64,000 nt of DNA from Acanthornis magna. Lineage: Eukaryota; Chordata; Aves; Passeriformes; Acanthizidae. Under the pieces are notes generated by a model. The model did no database searches. It was not told the origin of the DNA and worked only from the letters and a program-made list of their open reading frames with translations. The stretch is taken from positions 3,533,501 to 3,597,500 of the forward strand of contig JAWUZG010000005.1 in assembly GCA_036785705.1 (NCBI GenBank). The letters run 5' to 3'. Both the position numbers and the translations under genes were made by a program. Every line of letters begins with the position of its first letter. Positions within the stretch are counted from its first letter, which is position 1. Shown here piece after piece: positions 24,605 through 36,800 of the stretch.

Positions 24605-25980
24605 GGCTACTCTGTACATTGCAGATTATAATCTGAATATTTATGATAACGTTTCAGCCTGCAGATATATGCACCTTACAGATATTTTTGCTTACAAATG
24701 TGCTGTTTACACTCACGCCTGCTCTTTCAAACATACGCACACACTTCTGATTAGTTCTCTAATTGTTTTTAAATTATTTGAGAAAATAATATTGGAAATA
24801 TGGCTATGCAAGAATCTGCTCTGCCCCAAAAATCCGTACACTCTATGTGCACAAGTCCACAATAATTTAGTGCTCCAAAGTTTAAAGTAATGTGCATCCC
24901 CACGCATGTATTTTTAATTAAATCAATGGGTTTCATTTTTAAATGCAAGCTGGGTACTACATTTAAGAAAGTTTTTTTAGTCAGGGCTTCTTTTACTTTG
25001 ATTTGTAATATTTTAATTATCTTTTGAAGAACGGGTGGCAAAATTGTTTTTATAGCCTATTCAAAGAAACATTTTGAAATACTATTATTTATGATATTAC
25101 CAACCAAATCAGAAGCACGGCTTTGCAAAAGAAAAAATAAAATTATTTCATCCTTTTTAATAGAAATAATACGCAAAAATAATTTTGAGGCGAAATATTT
25201 TCTGGAAGAAAATATAAGTAAATATTTCCTTTTTAGCAATCTCAGTGAAGTATAATGCATGCTTGGAATACGTGTTGGCAGGGAGACAATTCCAAATGCC
25301 CCCGATTCACAAAGACATCCTGGTAGCCTGCTTAGAATATAATAGTTCAGATCTAAATCTTCTTTATCTTCACTGGGTGTGATGATGTGCCTGCCAAAAA
25401 TTAAAATACCCTTCCAAATCAGTGTTGCTGTGTTCCAGAGGGGTGAAGGTTCCTGAGCTGGGAGGCAACGCAGAGGTCTGAGGCACACTTGCATTTACAC
25501 AGTGCTCTTTTCTCTGGGCTTTTCAAACAAGAATGGTGCAAGATTATCTCCATTTATAGCTTCAACATTTTTATTGAGAGTGCTATTTCTTCAAAGGAAT
25601 ATTGCAGAACATCTTTTTAAAATGTTCAAGAATCTGAAAACATGAATAGCAATGAATCCATTTCTATATAAACATCCTCAGTGTCCGCCTAACTGGAGCT
25701 ATCAAAAGCTTCATTCTTACAAGCGAGTGAAAAATTCTCAAGTCAGGCTCCTATCACTCAGTTACAGAAATGGCCCCATTTCAAGGGTCAGAATTGCAGT
25801 GTCAAAACAAGCAAAAGCAAATATTTATTTTTATTCTTTTTTAATGTAAATTCCCATGAACAAGATGGTCACAGGGTATAAAGAAAACCTGGAGGTGACC
25901 TCCAGGATTTTTTTCTGAAGATGAATAGAACAACTGATGGATTACAAATGTTTGGGAAAATTTATCATTTCAGGTTTAGT
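24605..25980. other. AT-rich unique DNA, no gene seen
   Basis: The segment 25050-25250 is strongly AT-rich with A-runs. The longest frame, 25057-25494 minus, 145 codons, arises from this composition and shows no motif. No repeat family is recognised. Confidence 0.45.
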
Positions 25981-25982
25981 AA

Positions 25983-26015
<33 letters not shown>

Positions 26016-26033
26016 AGGAAGAAAAAGAAAAAA
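25981..26033 (+). repeat. A25 run and purine tract
   Basis: Twenty-five A are followed by a GAAGAAAAAAAGGAAG-type purine tract. It might be the tail of an old retroposed sequence, but no transcript-like body or flanking duplication is seen upstream. A 79-codon frame running through it yields only a poly-lysine segment and is not a gene. Confidence 0.85.
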
Positions 26034-29000
26034 CCAAACCAGCAAACCACAACTCCAAGAATTCAAGCAAGGCCACAAGGTGACCTGTGACTGGGTATAC
26101 ATTGCTAAAGGATTAATTGGTTCCAAGTACCAATCAATGCCAACTCCTCCACACCCCTAAAGTTTTCCCTATGGATTGTGACCAGAGGTATGGTGTTAGT
26201 ACAGGAGTAGGGAATCCAAAATCTCTGTTTCACCAATTTTTCTGGGATGGGAAGAGCCACTCCTGCAACTGCCGTTCCCTAAACAAAGCCAGGAACATCA
26301 ACAAAGAGGTGGAATGAGAGAGAGCACACACTTGCACAACAGGTTGGAGCAGGGCAAATTCATCCCTGGCCTAACTTCACAGGCACCAGGCGAACCCCAT
26401 TCAGAGTCATTTGGATCAGTAAATACACAGAGATGATGATCCCTTGTTGCTGTCCCACTGATCCTGCTCCCACTGCTGCTAAAACTCGAACTCCCACTGT
26501 TTTCAGTGATGCAGAACTTGTCTTCACAAAAATCTCCGAAAACCTCTGCAATATTCTCAACAATGTAGACAGAAGGAAAAATGCCTGTTTACTCTCCACT
26601 ACTGAGAAAGGTTTTTCCAAGTGAACTGGAACAGGCAGGGAACGGCATTCCTGTCTAACAGGGAGTGGCACTGAAGTACTGGTTATTTCCCCCCCTGCTT
26701 CACCAGATCCCTCTCAGCAGGAAACATTATACTTTAATGCAGATTTCCTGGATTTCCAGCAAAATCCCTTGTCAGCTCCCCATACAGCACATGCAGGAGT
26801 CAGACAGCACTTGCAATTCTATTAAGAACCGTTTTAGATTAACCCAACTTCCATAACCTACCTAATAGAACACAAATATTAATACATTATAGTTATTTCA
26901 TCTAATTAGCTTTTCATTGTTTTAACCCAAGTGCAATCTCACATCTTGTTCTCCAGTTCTCTAATACTGGATGTACTCGGCACAATATGATAAATGAAAA
27001 CGTGTCCCAAGCTCATTAAAACATAGTTAAAAATCTGTCTTAGCAGAAGCCAAACTGAACCCCTCCATCTCTGGCAAAGACCAGTTCTTAATGCTGATAT
27101 GACTTCATGTCACTGCAAACTTCTTCACGTGGAAAAAGCTCCAGCTTGTGCTGACTGTGGCAGCCTGCCTGCTCAGGGGACAAGCTGGTGGCAGTGCAGC
27201 GTCCCAGATCTCCTCTGAAGGAAATTACAATTCTGTGACTTCGCCTTGATTTCCAAGACCTACCAGGATGGGCCAGGCTGAGACTGCGGCAAAGAATATT
27301 TATCCTTTCCCAGCAGGACCTCTCCTAACAAACATATTGATGGAAATTCCTGGGAATCGCTGTGTGCATCTCTAAATTTGCAGTTTTTCCCGGGATGTGA
27401 CTGAGCTGGGGTTCAGTTCTTCACCAAGCACAGGTTTACAGACACAGCTTCACATGGACAGCACCCAGCTGCTCTCCCTCTGCAAAATATCATACTGACC
27501 TAGGTTTTCCTGCTGGAATCTGTTTATTATCAAGAAATTCTACTTTTCCTTTAAAAAAACTAAATTAAAAAAAGAAAAATTTTAGCCATCCTGGTTACAC
27601 AGAAAAACTGAAAGTATGTCCCAAGTACATATCTCAGAAGGTTAAAATAAAAAAGGCAAAGAGCCCAAAACCACCAAATGTATTAATTTTAAAAAAAAAT
27701 TTTAAAAAATAAACAAAAATTAAAAAATGAGGGGATTTGCAGCCCTGCCTCATGTTTTTTTAATGCCTGGGTTTCCAACAATGCAAATGCTACCATGAAT
27801 AATAAAATTTTAAAGCAACAACAGTGATGCCTGTGAAGAATAGGAAACCCAGACTTTTTGGCAGAAAGGCAGGGGTGTGGAACACACTGTCACAACTTAT
27901 TAGAAAAGTCACAAATCTTGCCTCTTTCAGGGCAATATAAGACCCATCAGTTCACAAGAAGTTCAAATACCTCCAGGATATGGGGAACAGATAAGGAGAA
28001 TTTTTTTAAAATTTAAATAAATAAAAGGGGGAGAGGGGGAAGAGAAACAAAATAGCTCAACTGAGTGAGTATGTAGTCATTCTGGAAAAATATAAATAAA
28101 CTCTTGCAACTTCTTCACACAGAGAGGAGGTATTATAAAAACATGAAACATTTGTTTCCTGGTTTTTTAAATAATGTTTCCTTACAAATGTCTTCCCACC
28201 TTAGAGAGCATTTCAAGCATCTCCATTTCCTTTCTGCATATACAGACACTGAAGCTACAATCTAAGTGTTAAGCATATACTTAAAGCACAGCTAAAAATG
28301 GATATTCCTCCCAAATAACACACTCCTATTGGACCTTTACTTCCAGCAGCTTTTAGAAGTAGATTTCTCAGCTAATCTTCCTCTCAGACTTATTATCTTA
28401 TTACCCCAACACAGGGTAAATGAAGAATAGACTTCCCAAGTGCATTAAAATTGTGTCATTAACCAATCATATTTTAGCATGCCAAGAGGAAATAAAAAGC
28501 CAAGTAAAACCCCAACTTGGACAGATTTTTTTTCCCCCCACATCAGTCACAAAGCCTTGAAAAATTCTAGAACTGCGTCTTTCAAACTGGTTCAAAATGT
28601 GTTGTAAAATTATTATAACACCTAAGAAAAGCAGTTATTTTAGGCAGAACCTTTCATATCAAACAGTGTTTCTTGTCAAAACAAGCAGGTCCTCCTTCAG
28701 ATATCATACTGATAAAATAACTATATGATATTTCTCAATTTAATATGGACAAGAATTCAGAAAAAATGGGTTTTGTGTTATTGTTATTAAATCCATGTTA
28801 AATGTATTATGTGCTCTATGTAATTTCCCACCAGCTCTGCCATTAATTCCATACCAGCTGGTGCTCACTGCACTAAACTCTAATATAACAAACACAGATA
28901 TCGCTCACAATTCAAGAGTTAAGCTGAAAACATCCTCCAAGTAAAAAAATAAATCCTATTTTTCACCTAGCAAGAAGTTAAAGTTAACACCTGCCTTAAT

Positions 29001-29268
29001 TTGAAATTGTCAGGGGTTTTGAAACATATATAAACATATACATCTACAAAAGCAACAAAGAAAAATCACAGTTAAAACAACTCCAAATTTCATATTTGTC
29101 CTATGCGTCACCACAACAAATCGTTTAAACATGGTTGTGCCTTTCTGACTAGTGTCAGATGGTCCCTAGAGAGTTAAAAGTTCAAAACCCTAAAAGTAAA
29201 GGCTGTGTATGGTTTGCTACACCAGGTTGCTATACAGTTCCTGTATCTTGTGATTTTAACATTATTTT
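26034..29268. other. Unique AT-rich DNA, no gene seen
   Basis: No repeats or coding signals are recognised. 27540-27740 and 27990-28060 contain A/T homopolymer mixtures. There is essentially no open frame of note from 26860 to 29260, which suggests nothing but AT-rich intergenic or intronic sequence. Confidence 0.5.
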
Positions 29269-29288
29269 ATGAACTGGGTGCAACACAG

Positions 29289-29590
29289 GAAAGTCGTCAA
29301 TGGTAATGAATCCTCCTCACACTCGACTCTCTCAGCAGCTTCTACAAAGGAGACAAATGCTACACGTAGTGTCGACAAAAGCAGGGCAGGGAACTCCGTG
29401 TGCTCCTGGACACCACAGCCCCAAAGCAGGACATGGGTTAGAGGCAGAAGGAGGTGCCCAGCACACGCAGGGAGCTCCCAGCCGTCCTGCCGACAAGACT
29501 GCGTGCGGAGGCCCAGGAGCAGCAGTCCCCAGACCCGCAGGTAGGAGCCCTGGCACAGTGCTACCTGTGAACGGCACAGCACATGTCTGT
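29289..29590. other. GC- and CpG-elevated patch with donor-like edge
   Basis: I count about twelve CpG in this patch, against scattered single ones in the surrounding AT-rich kilobases. It ends in a splice-donor-like CCGCAG|GTAGGA at 29535-29546, and GCAACACAG at 29280-29288 could serve as a weak acceptor. Two plus-strand frames stay open across it (29269-29544 and 29300-29617), and the minus strand is open too (29262-29582), so coding use is unlikely. It could be an exon of a non-coding transcript or a recent GC-rich insertion. It is too small and CpG-poor to call a CpG island. Confidence 0.35.
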
Positions 29591-31395
29591 CCTACAGGAG
29601 AATTCCTAGCGCCCTAAGAGGCGCCATTCAGCATCCATCACTGTCTTATACCAGCCTTCCTCTCAATCTTCCAGTCCTCTTCTTGAGACACATAATCACC
29701 AAGAGGGACCATAGACAAATAAGCATCCCCCAGTACAGGTCTCTCCTTGAAGCCCTGGCATAAAATACATGAAATATACTGATTGCAGACACAGCTTCTT
29801 GTTTAATGTTTTCTTCACCTTGGGAGAGTCATTTCAAAACAGACTACATGTGAAGAAATGTTGTGTCTTGCCAGGATCCAGCCCCACAGGGCCCCTTGGA
29901 CTTTGGGAAGCCACTGCTGTTACAGAGAGCGTGACTGCTGGTGGGAAGCAGCATTTGTCCCTGTGAGCAGTTTATGGGAGTAGGAAAAGTTATAGTGCAT
30001 TTAGGGTGGGAAATAAATTTTTGATGACTCTAAAATGATACATCTGTGCATAAGTATAGACACATGCATACACTGAAGTGTGAGTCTGTAAAATAAACAG
30101 CAGCCATTTCCTTCTGGATTGAAACCCAAATTTCCATTGTCCTCAGTCTTTAGCACATGAAGTATTGGGTTAAACCCTTTTAAAGCAGCTACTGATTTTT
30201 CATCCTCAAACTTTAGAGGCACAATGGAAAATGCTACTAAGGCTCTGGGTTTTTCAGGAGGGGTCAGGACTTGCAGGAAAATGGCACTTTTTGCGGGCAT
30301 CCCAGACCTGAAGTCATTGAACCCATTTGCCATTTTTTCAGTTCCACAGAGCTCAGGTTAGTCTGATGGTTTCCAGCACCTCTAGGCCAGTCTTACCCAA
30401 TCCCAGCATACTTAAACTCCAAAAACAAATCTCAAGCATGGCATTCGACTTCTTACATCTTATCCGTCATTATGAACTTGGTAAGACTTTCTCTAAATCC
30501 CTCCAGCAGCTTCCCTGTCATCATCATCAGAAATTAAAGCATTTTGCCCTTTCTTTGATGGAACGCAACAACTCTGCCTCTCCACCATCCATCTACTCCC
30601 ATTTCCATGAATCACTACCAGGGATGGGGCTGTGAGAGTTTTGGTAACTCCCAGACTGCAAGCCCACAATCTCCTCTCTCAAACCCCTCCTTCAGATTCC
30701 TCTCTGCTGCAATGCTTATAAATAATCACAGAATTCTTTACCAGATGGGTGGAATCTGGCCTTTACTACACAGACATATATAAAACATTTCTTTAAAATG
30801 CAATGTGCATAAAAATATAAGGGAAGGAAGGTCCATAAGGAGAAAGAATATGTTTTATTGAATTAGCCAATAGAGTCTGAAGAAATGGACACGTTCATTC
30901 CTTGGCTATATCAATTCATTTGGCAAACAAGATTACCTAATCCTTCCATCTCTCACATCCAGAGGGAAGCTACAGCAACCATCCTCCTGGAAAAATGTCC
31001 ATTTTACTGCACCTTCCTCCTAAACTAGCCAGCTGCCAGTTATGCTGCTGCCCCAAAAAGGATCTACAGCAGGAAACAGTTCTTCACACACAAGATACCC
31101 AACCTCCATTTTGGTTTAAAAATCTGGATGTGCCTGAAGTAATACAGGGGGAAAAAAATGTGACAAGGATGTTGATAGTGCATAAGCATTTGATAAAGAG
31201 AGGAATACAAACATATGAGCACATATTAAAAATATACACCTGCAAATTACCTGTGTCCATGCATAGGTGCTCAGCTCATTACCTGCAGTGACATGAGGGA
31301 ATATTACAATAATGATGATGATGAAAGGAGGTATATTATACTGTGAGGAGAGGGCTATATGCATGTTTTATTTGCTTGAGTTACAGCAAGTTGTG
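29591..31395. other. Unique DNA with pyrimidine-rich segment
   Basis: The plus strand at about 30340-30720 is pyrimidine-rich and GC-balanced compared with its flanks. It might be a very old repeat, but I cannot assign a family. The 102-codon frame inside it (30327-30635) has no motif. An ATG triplet repeat lies around 31310-31324. Everything else is featureless. Confidence 0.4.
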
Positions 31396-31399
31396 ACTG

Positions 31400-32300
31400 G
31401 CTGTGACATTTGGCCATACTGCAGCCTCCAATAAACATAAAACAAAGTCTACACTGCCCCTTTAAAGACATGTTTTCCCTTCATTCAGTAGGGCTGAAAT
31501 GCATTCTAATGCTTCTGAAGGGTTTTAATAAATATGAGTATGTATAAAATGCTGCTGATGACTCAATTGCTAAATCACTTGTAACAGCTGTAGCGCTGTG
31601 ATCTCTTTTGAAATAAATTATGTCATGGTGATTACCTAAGAAAAGTGCATTTCTCATATGATATTGTATGATGCATTACAGATTAAACAGGGGGCATAGT
31701 GTGTATTTATTCTACAGCCTGCATTTAGCGCAGGTGGACAGACCAAAGTGGAGATATACGGGTGGCATTTCTGTGACATCACAGGCATGGCTAGGGAAGG
31801 ACACACAGACTTTTTGAATTCCCACGCTAAATTTCCTCATTTCATCAGTCACCATTTCCTTTTCCTAGGGCTGATCAAGGCTTTAAGAAAAAACAGAGGT
31901 TTAGTCTCTCCATTTCATCCAGTGCATTATCATTGTAACATTAATCTTTCTGGAATGGATTTCATTTTATCTGGTTGCATTTCACGGCTATGTAAAAGTA
32001 TAAAAAAATGCACTTTTACTTTCCAAGGGAACATTAGCACCTAACATTAGTAAGGGTAGAAGTAAAGCTCTTGTTCTAAATAAATTTAACAGACGTGCTG
32101 CCATCAGAGGGAGGGCCATAATATTTTCACATTAACTGATGATTTTTTTCCTAAAAAGATGTTTATGCCAATAGGATAAAGAGCTGCTGATTCAGGAAAG
32201 GACCCTTTCTATCTAAAGAAAGTACAATATATTTTTATTATTACAAGTAGCAATGAGAAATTTTCCTCCAAACAAAGTGCCATAATTTATACGCATTTTA
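31400..32300. other. Candidate conserved non-coding block
   Basis: This 900-base stretch has little low-complexity sequence and no repeats. It contains many words that recur in vertebrate developmental enhancers: CAATAAACATAAA (forkhead-like), ATAAATTATGTCATGGTGATTA split across 31612-31635, GTGACATCACAG (CRE-like) near 31773, and GATCAAGG (TCF-like) near 31874. No open frame longer than about 100 codons occurs. This is inference from motif texture. Limits are approximate and conservation is untested. Confidence 0.35.
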
Positions 32301-32698
32301 ATGGTAGTATTTTAGACATGTAAGAAAGTAACAGGGCACTGACAAGGTCCAACTGAATATAATATAGAAGTCACTAAAATACAATGGGAGGGTTAAAAAA
32401 TTAAAATACACAAGTAGTAGTTAAAAGGACAGTAGAAAAGAAATCCTTCATTAAATATGTTGCTGTTGGGGCTCCTTTGACTGCGTTCAGGTCACATGCT
32501 AAGGACCGCGAACGATACAAACCAATTTCTAACACTACAAACACAGTTTCAAATACTTCATTAAACTTTCTAACCACTGGCAAAAAACTTTTATCAACTT
32601 TATGAGTTAAAAATGAGGCTTTTTGTGGCAGGCCTCTGCAGATCAGTATAAATTCAATCCAATTTAAAGCCCAGTAACGATGTGGGCAGTCTCAGACT

Positions 32699-32790
32699 AT
32701 TACTTTCAATGGGATGGAGTCCCTAAGGATGACATAGACTTAGTCCCATTGAAAGTAATGGGGTAAGCAATCACATGCCATTACTTTCAA
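32699..32790. repeat. Three-arm inverted repeat around TTACTTTCAA
   Basis: ATTACTTTCAATGGGA at 32699-32714 is perfectly complementary to TCCCATTGAAAGTAAT at 32744-32759, a 16-bp stem with a 29-base spacer. A third arm, CCATTACTTTCAA at 32778-32790, pairs perfectly over 13 bases with TTGAAAGTAATGG at 32749-32761. The middle arm can therefore pair with either neighbour, giving two mutually exclusive hairpins. It may be a remnant of a palindromic old repeat. No family assignment is made. Confidence 0.85.
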
Positions 32791-33799
32791 GGAGACTCAG
32801 TCTATACTATCCATAATAACATGGTAATATAAATCTGGACTGACTCATCAGCATGAAGAATGAAAATGTAAAAGAATGGCAAAGCGGCAAACGTGCACCC
32901 TGAGACAAAAACCAGCCCCTTGGTTTCTCTGCATCCATAACTCATCAGTGGGAAAGTTTATTACAGGAGAGGCACAGAACAGCCTAAAAAGGCACACGAA
33001 TGCAAGGTGAGGCATGAAAACCAAGAGGAGGCTTCAGCATCTGAGAGTACCGTTAGTCTTCACTGCCCCATCTCTTTTCTTTTTTTTTTTTAACAAATTG
33101 TTCTGGTCCTTTAAGCCCTCAATTTAATTTTTTTTGTTTCCTAAATCCAGTGATATGAAAAATATTTGTTCATGGAGACTGTCTCTCCATAAAGCCATTT
33201 ATTTTTCTTTTTTTTTTCCTCAGTGTACAACACAGACAGCTACAAATAGCCTCTGCAATCTTCCCCTCTGCAAGTCAAAGACATTAATAATATATTAAAA
33301 GGATAGATAATTCTGAGCAGGTGGACAGGGTGGTGATTGATCCATTACTGTGCAAATACCTCGGTAATGGCTTGTAAAAACTTAAGATCCACAAAACAAA
33401 GAGATAACAAAGCCCCACCATTAAGACAGACACATTTATGGCTAGTAAATTTTTTACAGATTAATAGAAAAGACCGACTCAAATCCTTCTCTTGATCTAA
33501 GAATAATGCTCAGGTTAGGGAGGCTCAGGAGTAAAAGCTGTTGGTAAGAAGTAAAGCAGAAGCCCTGTACCTACAGGGCAGATAAAACGATTTATTTCCA
33601 TGAGGAAGTTGCCACAGGTTCAGTAGAACAGCGAAAAGCATTCCTGTAATATTCACACAACACCACAAATCCCTCTGTTGATCTATTAATATCTTGACAA
33701 AAAATAGCCCTAATAAGAACACCTAGTTTGCATATAAGCCAACTTTTTATCTTCCATTTTCTGCCGCTTTCCTGGGGAGTTCAAAAATATGAATATAAA
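32791..33799. other. Unique DNA with T-runs, no gene seen
   Basis: T-rich runs lie at 33080-33091 and around 33208-33220. No repeat family, RNA gene or coding exon is recognised. Confidence 0.5.
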
Positions 33800-33856
33800 T
33801 GTGTACATATATATAATATACATACACACACACATATACATATATACATATATGCA
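33800..33856. repeat. Compound (TA)n/(CA)n microsatellite
   Basis: Alternating pyrimidine-purine sequence contains ACATATATATAATATACATACACACACACAT-type units, split here by small interruptions. A 60-codon frame spanning it encodes a tyrosine-histidine-threonine-isoleucine repeat and is an artefact of the microsatellite. Confidence 0.88.
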
Positions 33857-36800
33857 TTAGAACACTTCCTCCCCTACAGAGTGATGGAAAAGAAGTCCTC
33901 TGGCTACTGAGCAGTAATTGAGAATATTGAATCTTTGCATTCCATAAATTGTTTCAAGGAACAAATCACAGGCATCCTAAAAGTTTGGGTAGGAGTCCCA
34001 AATCATTCAGTCATGGAACTGTATGCTAGAGAATTACATAGCTGTGGCACAGTGAAACAGAGTTTAGTGGTTGTCAAATTATAATTGTCAAGGAAAACCT
34101 TAATTCTGCTGAATCCAGAATGGATTTTCACATGTGGGAGAGTGGCATAAATTATGTTTTCAAACTAAACTCTAACCCTGTCACCAAAATTTAAAAAATA
34201 CACCATTTGCAACAATATGATATAAAATCACATTATATTAAAACATAAGTATATAAAAATAAATATTTTTAAAAATATCTGAACACTGTTCTTTGAACAG
34301 AAGGTTAATTGGGCTCAACCTTAGGCATATAAAGCCTTCATAGAAGGTTTGCTGCAAGAACTGAGTCCTACACTTTTCATCCCGTAATAAACGTTTCACT
34401 GGGAGGCCACTTCATCTGTGGACTCATTGGGTCTTTTAGCAGAGCCTCAGCAAATGGCACGTTCTGGGAAATCCTCAAATGCCTGCAGCTAAATGGGATC
34501 CTTACAGAAGTAACGGGTGCTTAGGCTGGTGCCAGTTCACCAAATGGAGCTTGCTGCCCAAGTGCAGAGCTAGGCCAGCTCTGCAAAGGGCACGGGGTAA
34601 GATTCGTAACCACTGCAATTTCTGCAGGGTAATATTGTTATTCTGGAAACATTTGCATACACCGTCGGCTTTATCTCCTCATTTCAACACAGAGAAGATG
34701 CTGCTTTGTGCATTTCATAATCCTGCAGCTTTAACCAATTGCTGCCTTTCCTCCTCGTGATTCCAACCAGACTTCAGCACGACAGCAGCTTACAAGTGTA
34801 ATGAAGAAAGAACTAATGGTTTTTAAAAAAGTCTCGAGCTAGCTCCCTTCTTGCTATACATATTTACCTTGCAGGCTTTCTCCTTTCTCTGCCTTTTTTT
34901 CAAAGTAGTAGTTTCCTTTTCTTAAAAAAGCAAAAATCTTTAAAAGACAAAACAGAAGAAAAAATGCTCCTTTAAAGGAAAGGAGAAAGAAAATGGACTA
35001 TGATCCTTAAAACTAATTTAAACACATTTTCAGTGAGGAAAAAATTGTCACCATATGAAGTACTAGAATTAGAATACCACCAGTTGTAACTTTGAACAGG
35101 ACCTGTTTACTCAAATCTCTATCGGTGCATGTGTAAAACACAGGCCTTAGTAGAGCAATATGTTTTTTCTCCCTAAAATATTTTTCTGTCTGTTTGTGCA
35201 CCTGCATCTTTGTAAACAATTTTTAAGCTATGAAAAAAGCTCTTACATGCAGGATCACATTAATAGAAACAATTTGTACTGAATGTATTTGTACATGGCA
35301 AAGAATAGAAATATTTTAAAAACTAAACTATTGCACTTCTAAGTGATTTAATGTTATGTATAATTTCATAAATAATAATTAATAATAACAGAAGTAGCAT
35401 GATGCCAGCTTGTTTAGAAAATATTCTATAGCACAAATATAGTACAGCACAGCTTAATATACAGCTCCTAGGAGTGTAGACACCTTTCTCGATAATTTCA
35501 ATAATTTGTTTTTGATAATTTATGTTTTCTAAACATGCTGCCACGTTTAAAGGGTGGCTGTGTTTAATTAGAGTTTAATATTATCTTGGATTTTAGCCAA
35601 AGGTGGCGTTTGATCCCACACTCAGATCTATGGGCATGAGTAGCAGCAGGCACTGTGCATCATCTAATATTACCTACCACAGACACGTGGAGTAACCAAT
35701 TTTACAACACCCAGGCACTACACCCAAGAGTATCTCAGACAGGATTGAGCCTTTAGACCTCTCTTGCACCTGCTGACAACACTCGCTTCCTACATGGTTA
35801 CAATATCTTGACGTGAAACAGGTTGCAGTGCAAATCTTTTTTTATTGTCACTTTCAAACAGAAATCCAAATTATTTACATTTTTGGGGGATAGATTTGAA
35901 GTACAGTAAAAATAAAGATTGGGGTGTTTTGTGATATGCATATTTTCAGTTCACCAAAAAAAATGCAGTAAATAAATCATTGATACATTAAGAATTATTA
36001 CCACGGTGTAAAGTGTAATGTTGAATTACCTTGGATACATTACCCACAATGCTTCTCAAGGCAGCAGCTAATTAGCAGGAGAAAGGTCACACAAAAAAAT
36101 AATGTGATTAGAAGAGGTTGAAAGAAAAAAAAAATAGCCACATATTTGGACACAGCCCAAATTTCCTTTTTGCCACTGTAACTGAAAACCATTGCTTCAA
36201 TATTTAATGAAATGCTTATGTTGCAGCACCTGGTCACATTGTCAGCAGCGCCTAAGCACTGCCTCCCCTGTGGGTCATTACTGCAGCCATCTGAACGGGG
36301 GCAAACTGTTCATCGACTACAATAATGCCACTCTTTAAGAATCTACAGCTACAAAACAGCAGGAGACAGAGTTACTTTGGCTCTGATCTTGGGAAAAATG
36401 GCTGGGGGCAAAATGCTGTTTCCTACCATCAGAGAGTGTACAGTTAGCAATAATTCTGTAAGTCAAAGCCCAGGCACCAGCCCCAGCTTGGCTGCCCTGC
36501 TCTGCTTTTGCTCCCTTTACAGAAGCCTCGCAGCTCCTGGTGAGAGATCCCTGTCAACAGGAAAACAGTAGTTCACAGTCCCCTGCTAATGATCCAATGC
36601 ATCAATAGCTCAAACAATCACAACAAGCAGATGTCCTAAGTTAATATAGACTTTCCTGGGATTTTACTTGTGAAACATTACTTTAAAAGGCATTAGTCTT
36701 TTGTCCTCACTAGAGATCTGCTAAATCCTGGCACCAATTCCTTGGGTATGTGAACCCCAGCCTAATGGAATTTAATTACTTTAGTGGTATTAATCATCTG

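Noticed and set aside
25921..26160. Poly-lysine peptide
   Set aside because: It is produced by the A25 run and purine tract.
29262..29617. Long frames on both strands over the CpG patch
   Set aside because: Sense and antisense are open together because stop codons are rare in GC-rich sequence. No protein similarity is recognised.
33728..33910. Peptide with alternating tyrosine, histidine, threonine and isoleucine
   Set aside because: It is simply the translation of the TA/CA microsatellite.
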